From Rhyacichthys aspro (taxonomy: Eukaryota > Chordata > Actinopteri > Gobiiformes > Rhyacichthyidae), in the NCBI GenBank assembly GCA_036850595.1, contig CM072162.1:24349549-24413548 (forward strand): a DNA stretch of 64,000 nt, given 5' to 3'. Under the pieces are notes generated by a model. It did not search any database and was not told the origin of the DNA. It worked only from the letters and a program-made list of their open reading frames with translations. Shown piece by piece: positions 44,640 to 56,000 of this stretch (the first letter of the stretch is position 1; each line of letters starts with the position of its first letter). The translations under genes were made by a program, and so were the position numbers.

Positions 44640-47600
44640 ACTGTATTTTTGGATTTAGTCTCAGGTCTTTATTATATTAACATTTTCACAGGAAACAGGT
44701 TAAAGTGCGGACCTCCGTCACCTTCAGTCATCAGCTCCATCAGCTCCATCAGCTCCATCAGTAAAGCCCTGTCAGTGCGTCTGTGGAGGGCTTCTTTTAA
44801 ACATTTCATCCACAGTGGTGTTATTATGGCTGCACAGATTATAGATTATGAACTGAGCCTGATTTAAGGGTAAAAATTAAACATCTTTGAAACTACAAAG
44901 AATCAGTCAAATCCACTTTAAACTTGAAGAGAATGGCGCCCCCTGCTGACTGCTTGGAATTGACAGTTTTACAAAAAAAAATGATTTTCTCTTTTTGTTG
45001 TCACGTGTAACTCTGACATTTAAAGAAATAATCTTTCTGTCACAGGAACGTATCCATTTAAACTGAAACAGAGCACTGAGCCTTTTCCTAAATTCAACTC
45101 AAAAATACATTTGTATAAAGTGCCCAGGACCTGTTTTTTTCTTGTTCACTGTAATGTTTTAAGGCCTTCTTCTGTTTTATTGGTACTTTGCTCTGAGTCC
45201 ACTTCACGACATTTTTATGTGAATACTTTTGGCTCTGGTACTCACCGTTAGCTTTGTTAGCTCCTTTAGCAACAGCGCTCTTGTGGCGGCCATCTTGGCT
45301 CCACAACGACTCAATTCAGTGTTTTTTTCTCCTGAGTTTTGCCTGCGACCTTTCACTTTTTCGAAATCTTGTAATTGCATTTTATGTTTTTGATTTTAAT
45401 ACCATCTGATAAAAGTATGGACATTCACATTTATCCATTGTTCTTGGTCAAATGCAATAATAACATTATATTGTTTTGTTTTGATGGAATAACCTATTAT
45501 TTTAATATATAATGTATATATTATCTTTAAAGACATTAAGCAAAAATCAAGCATAATCCTCTGTCTCAGACCGAGTCTCACAAAAGTGTTGTTTATTCCA
45601 AAACAAAATGAAAAAGCTCTTTATTGTTGCATCTGAATATATTCTTAAGGACGTGTAATTCTGCTGCAGAGATAAGGAACAATAGAACTTCACCATAAAC
45701 AGAGTCTGAGTCTGAGTGAGGTTTACTAAGCCTCTTCCACATGAACCTGATGATGATGATGATGATGATGGCTCAGGTCCAGTTGTGTTTGTGGAGACAA
45801 TGTGTTTATTGAATTATCAGGCGTCGATCACAAACAGATGTTCTCATTTAAATCCTGAGCTCCTGACTCAGTTGGAACTGATCTGAATTTAGCCATATTT
45901 CCAAAATGTCTTGATAAACAATAAAGTCAATGGGACCCCTGCCCTTAATGCAAACTAGACTCAAAGGCATGTCTCTTTAACAGATCAATGTAATTATATT
46001 TATGTATTTATTTTAATCAGTGTCAAACATTGTAATAATAATGTTTTATATAATTAATAATAAAAAGTGTGAACAGAACAGAACTCTGAAGTCTTCTCTG
46101 TCTTTGGTGTGATTTAATGAAGCGATCCAGTCCTGTTCAGTGACAGTGATCGGTTCATTATTTCCTTAAAGACTCTTGATTAAAAGCAGCTTAAGATTAA
46201 ACACCAACAGAACCTCATCAGGTTTTAATGGGTTTTAGCAGGTTTTATGTGGTTTTCAGTGGTTTTGCGCGATCCTCGAGTGTTTCTGGGGTGTTTTCAT
46301 CGTTTACTGCCTTTAACTTAAGCCCTGACCCTAATTTGAACTGAATTAGCAGTGAACATCTGCAGCAAATGTCGCATTAAAACCAAATCCTGGTCCAAGA
46401 CTTGACCCAAATCCAGTCCCAGCTCCGCTTTAAGTCCGTCCTGAACCAAGGCCAGCTGCTGCTTTCTCTGAACAAACTAATCCCGACAAATTAAGACGTT
46501 ATTAAAGGAAATTACACTTCTGCGCTGCCTCTGGTGGTGAGAGAAGGCACTGCAGGAGACTGTGGGGGGCCTCAGTGGTGGGTCCGGGGCCCCGTCTACA
46601 ATACATTTATTAATCATTAATACATAAATATTATTTATTTGATTATATACAGTTCTAATTCAGATTTGGTGAATCACAGAGCTTTAAAGTGTCATTTACT
46701 GAAAGAGCACAAAAATCTCTCTGTTTTCAATGTATTATTTGTTTTTGTGAGCAACATTAGTGCGACTGAACAAACCGGTAAAAGGTATGAAAATGTCTCC
46801 AGAAAAATAAATATCTGAGAATCTTGGGACTTGTTTAAAGCTTGAACGTTGCAGAAATGTTAAACTATAGAGATGTTACATTTGGTCCACAAGTTTCATT
46901 TCTAAACACATTATGATTAACAGGAAAAAAAACCCTGAGTCCGTCCTGTTGTGCCTCTGTAGATTATTAGTTTATTGCTACTTTGACACCTCACTGAAAA
47001 AATACACGTAATTAATGTTTCATCAAAGCAAATGGCATCTTTCTAAATTCTTCCGATTCATGTGTTGCTCTGGTTTGATTCCAAGTGATAAATAAGAAAA
47101 GGGACAAAACCAGAAAGAAATAATGCTAATAATGACTAAAACACTAAAGAATGATCAGTTCCTGTTAAAATACAACTCATTCCTTTGTATTTTCTTCAAT
47201 ACATTCTTTTTCTTGTTGGGGCTTATATGACCTCTGACCTTGTACAAAGCCATTATTTTACGTTTTTGACAAATGCAGTTTTTATTGAAACAGCAGCAAA
47301 CACATTCAACACTCACTGGAATTAAACCAAGAAAAACACAACCTGTTTATGAAATTTAACAAAAAACAGAGGCCTCAGTTTTTGATTTTATAAATGAGAC
47401 ATTTCTCAGGTTTGTAAAAGTGAAGAGGCTCTTTTGTAAATCCCTTAAACAGTGACAAACAAGAAAAAAGACCCTGGATTTCTGGGTCCGTTCACTCTGT
47501 TTCTCGACAGCTGCTGTTGAAGAGTAACTGTGATAAAGTGTGGACTAAAGTGGTCTAATCTGAGACATTACAGATTATTCTCAGATTACAGATCGACTCT

Positions 47601-49920
47601 AATGAACCAGCTCCGACTCTCATCAAACAGATGGACTTTAATTAAAAAACAAACCCAGGGGTTGCTGCCCTCTGACCCTTGCAGGTCAAAGGGCAAATCA
47701 TCAAACCATTTTCACTTTTCTCTCTGAGTCTTCTCAATTTTTAAATTTTTTAAAAAAAATTTTTAATTTTTTTTATAAAAGTTCAACAAAGTCTCAAATC
47801 TCAAATTCAGTAAAATTCTGAGCCAGGTTCAGAGTTTGATTCAGGTTTAAGTGACTCTGAGGTGGATTCAGAAAACTATTTGACAGTAACTGTCCTGGAC
47901 ACATCTATTGCATGGCCTGTCCGTCCTGGGAGTAGATCCTTTCTTCTGTGGTTCTCCCTGAGGTTTTTCTGGGTTTTGGAGTTTTTCCTCTGACCCTGAT
48001 GGAGAGTCTAAGGACAGGGGATGTTAACCTCTGACCTCTGACCCTGATGGAGAGTCTAAGGACAGGGGATGTTAACCTCTGACCTCTGACCCTGATGGAG
48101 AGTCTAAGGACAGGGGATGTTAACCTCTGACCTCTGACCCTGATGGAGAGTCTAAGGACAGGGGATGTTAACCTCTGCTCAGCCTGTTTGCATTTTACTG
48201 TCTGTTTTGTGAAGCCCTTTGAGGCAATTGTTGTTGTGATACTGGGCTATACAAATAAAATAAAATTGAATTGAAAATTTATGAAGCAGCTTTAAGTCCA
48301 GCTCATTTATAAATATGTGCTGCAGAATCTGGATTTAAAGTTTAGAAAGAATTAAACAGAAAACACTTCTGTATAAATGTCTCATATAGAAACACAAGCC
48401 TCTTTTACTGAAACAAACTGAACTGGACCGAACTGGACCGAACTGGACCACTCAGAGGAACCTGTGCTCCTCCTGAGTGTCCACCAGGGGGAGCTGCTAT
48501 ATTTTGAGCAGCTCTGAGGTCATTCATCTTTAAAACATTACTTCCTGAGACTGTCTCTCTGTGATTTTACCAAAACGTTTTGGAAAGATATTTCAAAAAT
48601 GTTGCTGAGAAGCTACACATCAATTTACTTCAGGTTTTGTTCAAACAAGAATAAAAAAAAAGCAGAAATAGGCTTATTTTATAAACCTCTTGCTTCTTCC
48701 TCATAAATAAAGGCAAATCTTTGCTGTTTTTTTTACAGAAACTCTATTGCCCCATTGGAAAACAGCTTTGAAAACTAAAAGAATGTGAAAAATGTGGCAT
48801 TGGAGTGACGTGATATGATTTGTGACGTATGTTCTGCTGTTTATTTATTTACTTATTGTTATTTATTTAGGTTTTTTTCTAGATACTTAGTTATTAATGC
48901 CATCTGTACAATAAAATACTTATGCTGTACTTATATGTACTTAAAAAAAAAGAAGCTCTGAGGTTATTAAAAGTGATGCAGGAGCATTATGGTCCATTGG
49001 TCCAAGTTTTCAGGACCTCAGTATTTATAAAATTATAAAACATAAATTGGAGAATGATGCCAATATAAATATTTTACAAATCTGCTGCGAGAATCTGGAC
49101 AATAGCACAACGTCAAAAACCTTCTCTTAAAACTCATCAGAGAGTCATTAAAGCTCTGTTGGTTCTTTTAGGTTTGAGCTGTGGCGGGTTCCTGTCCTGT
49201 ACAACAGCGCCATCCACAGGTCAAACACTGAAACACGTGGATTTGTCTCAGAGTTTCTGTTGAAGCCTTAGACTAAAGACAATAAAGACTGATTTATTCA
49301 GATTATCATTGAATCTGTTCCAAAATTAATCTTTTTTCTGACTCATGATGAAACCGACTGTGGTTCAATGAAATATTTATATTTTTATCTGTGTCTTAAA
49401 TGGTTTTGGACCTGGAACTGTTAAACCCACATTTAGTCCAGTTTTAGTGAAACAGGTTAAGACCTGGATTAGTTCTGGTTTGTTTTATTTTAATGTTACA
49501 TATTTTAAACATAATAATATATAACATATTTGTCCTAATATTTGTTGAGGCTTTCAGGAGGATTCCTCACAAACCTTCTGCAGCTCATCAGTAAAATAAA
49601 TCACAGATAACAGTAATTCCGGATCTACTCATTTTACTTTAGGTTTTATGTGTACTTGTTCACAGCTGAGTCTTTCCTCTGAGTGTGGACTGAGCTCTGA
49701 CTCCAGTCTGAGTTCAGTTTGAGTCAGAAACGAGGCTAAAAATCATAAATTGTATAAATAAAATTCTAAAATCAGAGAATAATGAACAAAGAGTGACATC
49801 GGCATAAACCAATAGACCAATAAACCAAAGAGAATAATTTAGACCCGCCTCCTCGATGAAACAACCAATCACAGCTGAGCAGACGGTCTTTTAGCTCAAA
49901 TTTGTTATTGAGGCTGTTAT
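44640..49920. other. vsx1-apmap intergenic region, no gene recognised
   Basis: AT-rich DNA without recognisable exons. It contains a short (gat)n tract near 45750 and a 48-bp tandem repeat near 48.0-48.2 kb. On the minus strand near 45290 an 'aagatggccgccac' start context is followed by a donor (acg/gtgagt), resembling a first exon, but no downstream exon was found. Confidence 0.45.
47885..48285 (+). mobile_element. Non-LTR retrotransposon or SINE 3' end with internal tandem duplication
   Basis: The sequence from 'ctgtccgtcctgggagtaga' and 'gtggttctccctgaggtttt' through 'agccctttgaggcaattgtt' to 'gggctatacaaataaaataa aattgaattgaa' follows a dispersed teleost repeat tail as I remember it. A 48-bp block (ctgatggagagtctaaggac ...) is present four times at about 47996-48178. 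Exact family not assigned. Confidence 0.6.
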
Positions 49921-49924
49921 TCTC

Positions 49925-50092
49925 CACTTCCGGTAACTGACTGTTGTGTTGAAACACAGCGCGGAAGTGACGTCAGGACACAAACACCCGCAGCGCACAT
50001 GCGTCTGTCAGAGCTCTGAGAGACAACCCGGGTCTGACGGCCCCGGTCCGTGTCGAACCGAACTGTGCCGAGTGTTTCCGGAGGCGGCGGAG
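49925..50092 (+). promoter_or_regulatory. apmap: apmap promoter and 5' UTR
   Basis: TATA-less and GC-rich. An inverted ETS site ACTTCCGG (49926-49933) and a composite ETS/CRE element CGGAAGTGACGTCA (49962-49975) are typical of housekeeping promoters. A 6-codon upstream frame starts at ATG 49999 and stops at 50019, before the main ATG at 50093. Confidence 0.6.
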
Positions 50093-53000
50093 ATGAAAGA
50101 AGCCGAGGGGCTGCGCTTCCGGCGGCAGCAGCGGCCGCGGGTCATCACCGAGGAGCCCCCGGACCGGCTCCAGAGCAACACCGGGTAAGAACCGAGCCCC
50201 CGGACCGGCTCCAGAGCATCACCGGGTAAGAACCGAGCCCCCGGACCGGCTCCAGAGCAACACCGGGTAAGAACCGAGCCCCCGGACCGGCTCCAGAGCA
50301 ACACCGGGTAAGAACCGAGCCCCCGGACCGGCTCCAGAGCATCACCGGGTAAGAACCGAGCCGCAGCCGGGTCAGGGAGACGGGACTGCACCCTTGTCCC
50401 GGCCGGGTGGGGGTTCGGCCTAAAGTGGTCCTCGTGAGAGCAGGTAGATGACAGGAGAGTGGAAGAGTCTAGTCCTGAAGTCCAGACCAGACCAGGACTG
50501 GACCAGGGCCAGAGTGTGATCCACTGGGTCAGATCCAGAGACAGACTCGGTCAAAGTCCAGACTCTGGAGGTTAATGTTTGGTGAAGGTGGAGTTAGAGG
50601 AAGATTTTTAAAACTGAACTCATCATTAGTCTCTAGAATAATGTGGATATTATTTGTGGTGATGGTTGGTCCTGACGTCCGAGACAAAGACAAACTGGAG
50701 AGGTCTGGTCGGGACTGAAGTCTGTCTCAGATCCAGAGTTCCCTCTGGGACTGGGTCTGGTTCTGAAAGAGTTGTGAGGTTTTTGTTTTTTTTCCGACAC
50801 AAACATCTCTAAATCACTGACTCATCAAAAGTTGTTCTACCTCAAAATAAAAAAAGGTTTTGGTCAGTTTTAGGCAGAACACAAAACTGCATTCTTTACC
50901 TGTTTATTCAAAAAACAAAAGCTGGTCCTGGATCTGGTCCAAACTGTGTTGAAACTATGTCCCAACAGCAGCCGTTATTTCATCATGAGTCAAAAAACGA
51001 GCAGCAGGTCTTTGTTTAAATCTACACAGGCTCCAAATATATTCATAAACAAATATCTCCGTAACCCCGGTGCATGAGCAGAAAGTGTTGTCGGTCTGTT
51101 TGGTGTCAGACCCAGACTGCTCTGTCTCTGAGTGGAACATGAGTCTTGGATTTGAATTATTTATCCAGGTGAGTCCCAGACAGTCTGGTTCTGGTCTGGG
51201 TCGGGTCTGGTTCTGGCCTGGTTCTGGTCGGGTTATGGTCTGGGTCAGGTCTGGTTCTGGTCTGGGTCAGGTCTGGTTCTGGTCTGGGTCAGGTCTGGTT
51301 CTGGTCTGGTTCTGGTCTGGGTCAGGTCTGGTTCTGGTCTGGTTCTGGTACATTTGTGCATTTATTTTTTGTGTGCTTCCAGGACCTACAGTGGGCGGGT
51401 CTTCCGGGTCACGCTGATGTCAGTGGGAGGAGTCCTGCTGGTCCCGGTTCTGGTCCTGGTTCTGTTTATCGATTCCCCGATAAAACCAGACGCCTTCAGG
51501 TAGTCCCACTAAAACCTATTCAAGTCCAGCTAAGACCCAAATCCAGCTAAAACCTGTTCAAATCCCTCTGAACCTGTTCCAGTCTGCGGGAGCCTCCTCC
51601 GATGGTCGGGTGTTGGGAGCCGAACCTGAAGCTCAGATCCGCAGAGAGACTTTTCGAAGACCAGGTCCAGGGCCCAGAGTCCATCGCTAACATCGGAGGC
51701 AAGTCCTGTTCAGTCTTTATTTCACCTGAAAATCCAGGTAGAACTCAGAAAAAAATCTGTTTAGATCAAATATTTCACAGTTTGGTGACGTTATGTTTGG
51801 TCTGGTCTGGTCTGGCTCAGTCTGGCTCAGTCTGGTCTAGTCAGGTCCAGTCTGGTCAGGTCTAGTCTGGTCCGGTCCGGCTCAGTCTGGTCCAGTCTGG
51901 TCTGGCTCAGTCTGGTTCAGTCTGGTCTGGCTCAGTCTGGTTCAGTCTGGTCTAGTCTGGTCCGGTCTCATCAGGTCTGGTCCGGTCCGGTCTGGCTCAG
52001 TCTGGTCCGGTCTGGTCTGGTCCGGTCCAGTCTGGTCCATTCTGGTCCAGTCCGGTCCAGTCTGGTCCATTCTGGTCCAGTCTGGTCTGGTCCGGTCTGG
52101 CTCAATCTGGTCTGGTCTGGTCCGGTCTGACTCAGTCTGGTCTAGTCTGGTCCGGTCTGACTCAGTCTGGTCTAGTCTTGTCCAGTCTGGTCAGGTCTAG
52201 TCTGGTCCGGTCCGGCTCAGTCTGGTCCAGTCTGGTCTGGCTCAGTCTGGTTCAGTCTGGTCAGGTCTAGTCTGGTCCGGTCTGGCTCAGTCTGGTCCGG
52301 TCTGGTCTGGTCCGGTCCAGTCTGGTCCATTCTGGTCCAGTCCGGTCTGGTCCAGTCTGGTCTGGTCCGGCTCAGTCTGGTCTGGTCTGGTCCGGTCTGA
52401 CTCAGTCTGGTCTAGTCTGGTCCGGTCCGGTCCGGCTCAGTCTGGTCCGGTCTGGTCTGGCTCAGTCTGGTCCGGTCTGATCTGGTCCGGTCCAGTCTGG
52501 TCCATTCTGGTCCGGTCTGACTCAGTCTGGTCTAGTCTGGTCAGGTCTAGTCTGGTCCGGCTCAGTCTGGTCCGGTCTGGTCCCTGATGTGTCTCCGTCC
52601 CGTCTCAGACGTCCTGTTCACTGGAACGGCCGACGGCAGAATCCTTAAACTGGTCGGACGCAGGGTTCACACCGTGACTCGACTCGGGAAACCTCCCTGT
52701 GGTGAGTACTGCAGACCGGTCTAGACCCGGTCTAGACCTGGTCCAGACCCGGTCTAACCTGGTCTAACCTGGTCTCTCTGGTCCAGGTTCTCCTCAGGAT
52801 GAAGACACCTGTGGGAGACCCCTCGGGATCAGAGTCGGTCCCAACGGGACTCTGTTTGTTGCTGACGCCTACCTGGGTCTGTTCCAGGTCAACCCCACGA
52901 CAGGTGAGCCCCTCCCTCCACAGGTGAGCCCCTCCCCCAACAGGTGAGCCCCTCCCCCAACAGGTGAGCCCCTCCCTCCACAGGTGAGCCCCTCCCCCAA

Positions 53001-56000
53001 CAGGCGAGCCCCTCCCCCAACAGGTGAGCCCCTCCTCCAACAGGTGAGCCCCTCCTCCAACAGGTGAGCCCCTCCCTCAGGTGGTATCAGGTGTGTTGTT
53101 TACCTGTGTGCAGGTGAGTGGGTGCGGCTGGTGGAGGGGGGTCAGGTGGTGTCAGGTCGGAGGCTGGCGTTCATAAATGACCTGGACGTGACGCAGGACG
53201 GACGTAAGATCTACTTCACCTCCAGCTCCAGCAGGTGGCAGCGCAGAGACTTCCTCCACCTGGTGATGGAGGCCACGGCCGACGGACGGTAAACACCTGA
53301 GCTACACCTGCACCACACCTGAGCTACACCTGAGCTACACCTGCACCACACCTGAACTACACCTGAGCTACACCTGCACCACACCTGAGCTACACCTGAG
53401 CTACACCTGACGTACACCTGAGCTACACCTGCACCACAACTGAACTACACCTGCACCACACCTGAGCTACACCTGACGTACACCTGAGCTACACCTGACG
53501 TACACCTGCACCACACCTGAGCTACACCTGCACCACACCTGAGCTACACCTGACGTACACCTGAGCTAAACCTGACGTACACCTGCACCACAACTGAACT
53601 ACACCTGAGCTACACCTGACGTACACCTGAGCTACACCTGAGCTACACCTGCACCACACCTGAGCTACACCTGCACCACAACTGAACTACACCTGAGCTA
53701 CACCTGACGTACACCTGAGCTACACCTGCACCACACCTGAGCTACACCTGAGCTACACCTGAGCTACACCTGAACTACACCTGAGCTACACCTGAACTAC
53801 ACCTGAACTACACCTGAGCTACACCTGAACTACACCTGAACTACACCTGCACCACACCTGAACTACTCCTGAACTACACCTGCACCACACCTGAGCGACA
53901 CCTGCACCACACCTGAACTACACCTGAGCTACACCTGCACCACACCTGAGCTACACCTGAGCTACACCTGAACTACACCTGAACTACACCTGAACTACAC
54001 TTGCACCACACCTGAGCGACACCTGAGCTACACCTGCACCACACCTGAGCTACACCTGAACTACACCTGCACCACACCTGAGCTACACCTGAGCTACACC
54101 TGAACTACACCTGAGCTACACCTGAGCGACACCTGAGCTACACCTGCACCACACCTGAGCTACACCTGAACTACACCTGAGCGACACCTGCACCACACCT
54201 GAGCTACACCTGAACTACACCTGAGCGACACCTGAGCGACACCTGCACCACACCTGAGCTACACCTGAGCTACACCTGCACCACACCTGAGCTACACCTG
54301 AGCTACACCTGAACTACACCTGAGCTACACCTGAGCTACACCTGAGCGACACCTGCACCACACCTGAGCTACACCTGAACTACACCTGAGCGACACCTGC
54401 ACCACACCTGAGCTACACCTGAGCTACACCTGCACCACACCTGAGCTACACCTGAGCTACACCTGCACCACACCTGAGCTACACCTGAGCTACACCTGCA
54501 CCACACCTGAGCTACACCTGAGCTACACCTGAACTACACCTGAGCTACACCTGAGCTACACCTGAGCGACACCTGCACCACACCTGAGCTACACCTGAAC
54601 TACACCTGAGCGACACCTGCACCACACCTGAGCTACACCTGAGCTACACCTGCACCACACCTGAGCTACACCTGAGCTACACCTGCACCACACCTGAGCT
54701 ACACCTGAGCTACACCTGAGCTACACCTGCACCACACCTGAGCTACACCTGAGCTACACCTGCACCACACCTGAGCTACACCTGCACCACACCTGAGCTA
54801 CACCTGAGCTACACCTGAGCTACACCTGCACCACACCTGAGCTACACCTGCACCACACCTGAGCTACACCTGAGCTACACCTGAGCTACACCTGAACTAC
54901 ACCTGTTCTCGTAGGGTGCTGGAGTACGACACTGAGACCCAGGAGCTGTCTGTGATCATGGATCACCTGAGGTTCCCCAACGGCCTCCAGCTGCTGCCGG
55001 ACGAGGAGTCGGTGTTAGTGGCCGAGACCACCATGGCCCGGATCCGGAGGTAAGACCGGGTCTAGACCGGGATCCGGAGGTAAGACCGGGTCTAGACCGG
55101 GTTTTGACTAGGACCAGGAGGTAAGACCGGGTCTAGACCGGGATCCGGAGGTAAGACCGGGTCTAGACCGGGTTTAGACTAGGACCAGGAGGTAAGACCG
55201 GGTCTAGACCGGGATCCGGGGGTAAGACCGGGTCTAGACCGGGTTTAGACTAGGACCAGGAGGTAAGACCGGGTCTAGACCGGGTTTAGACTAGGACCAG
55301 GAGGTAAGACCAGGTCTAGACTGGGATCCGGAGGTAAGACCAGGTCTAGACCAGGTTTAGACCAGGACCAGGAGGTAAGACCAGGTCTAGACCGAGATCC
55401 GGGGGTAAGACCGGGTCTAGACCGGGTTAGACTAGGACCAGGAGGTAAGACCGGGTCTAGACCGGGTTTAGACTAGGACCAGGAGGTAAGACCGGGTCTA
55501 GACCGGGATCCGGGGGTAAGACCGGGTCTAGACCGGGTTAGACTAGGACCAGGAGGTAAGACCGGGTCTAGACTAGGACCAGGAGGTAAGACCGGGTCTA
55601 GACCGGGATCCGGAGGTAAGACCAGGTCTAGACCAGGTTTAGACTAGGACCAGGAGGTAAGACCGGGTCTAGATCGGGATCCGGAGGTAAGACCAGGTCT
55701 AGACCAGGTTTAGACTAGGACCAGGAGGTAAGACCAGGTCTAGACCGAGATCCGGGGGTAAGAGCGGGTCTAGACCGGGTTAGACTAGGACCAGGAGGTA
55801 AGACCGGGTTTAGACCAGTTTAAACCATCTTCTGAAACACTACAGTCTCAGACTCAGAGTCAGTTATTTTTAGTGAGTTCAGATATTTTTGTCTCAGTTT
55901 GAGCTCAAAGCGTTTGATGATTTGAATAAACCCCACACAGACTTATGTAACGGCTGCTTCTGCTGCACTATCTACATGGGTTTGAACAGAATTAGATGGA

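Noticed and set aside
45094..45306. Minus-strand first-exon-like sequence with 'aagatggccgccac' and a gtgagt donor
   Set aside because: No downstream exon, conserved protein or polyadenylation site could be linked to it; kept only as a remark in the intergenic entry.
49946..50092. N-terminal extension of apmap in the same frame
   Set aside because: The upstream in-frame sequence has no ATG, and the ATG at 50093 gives the N terminus expected for the family.
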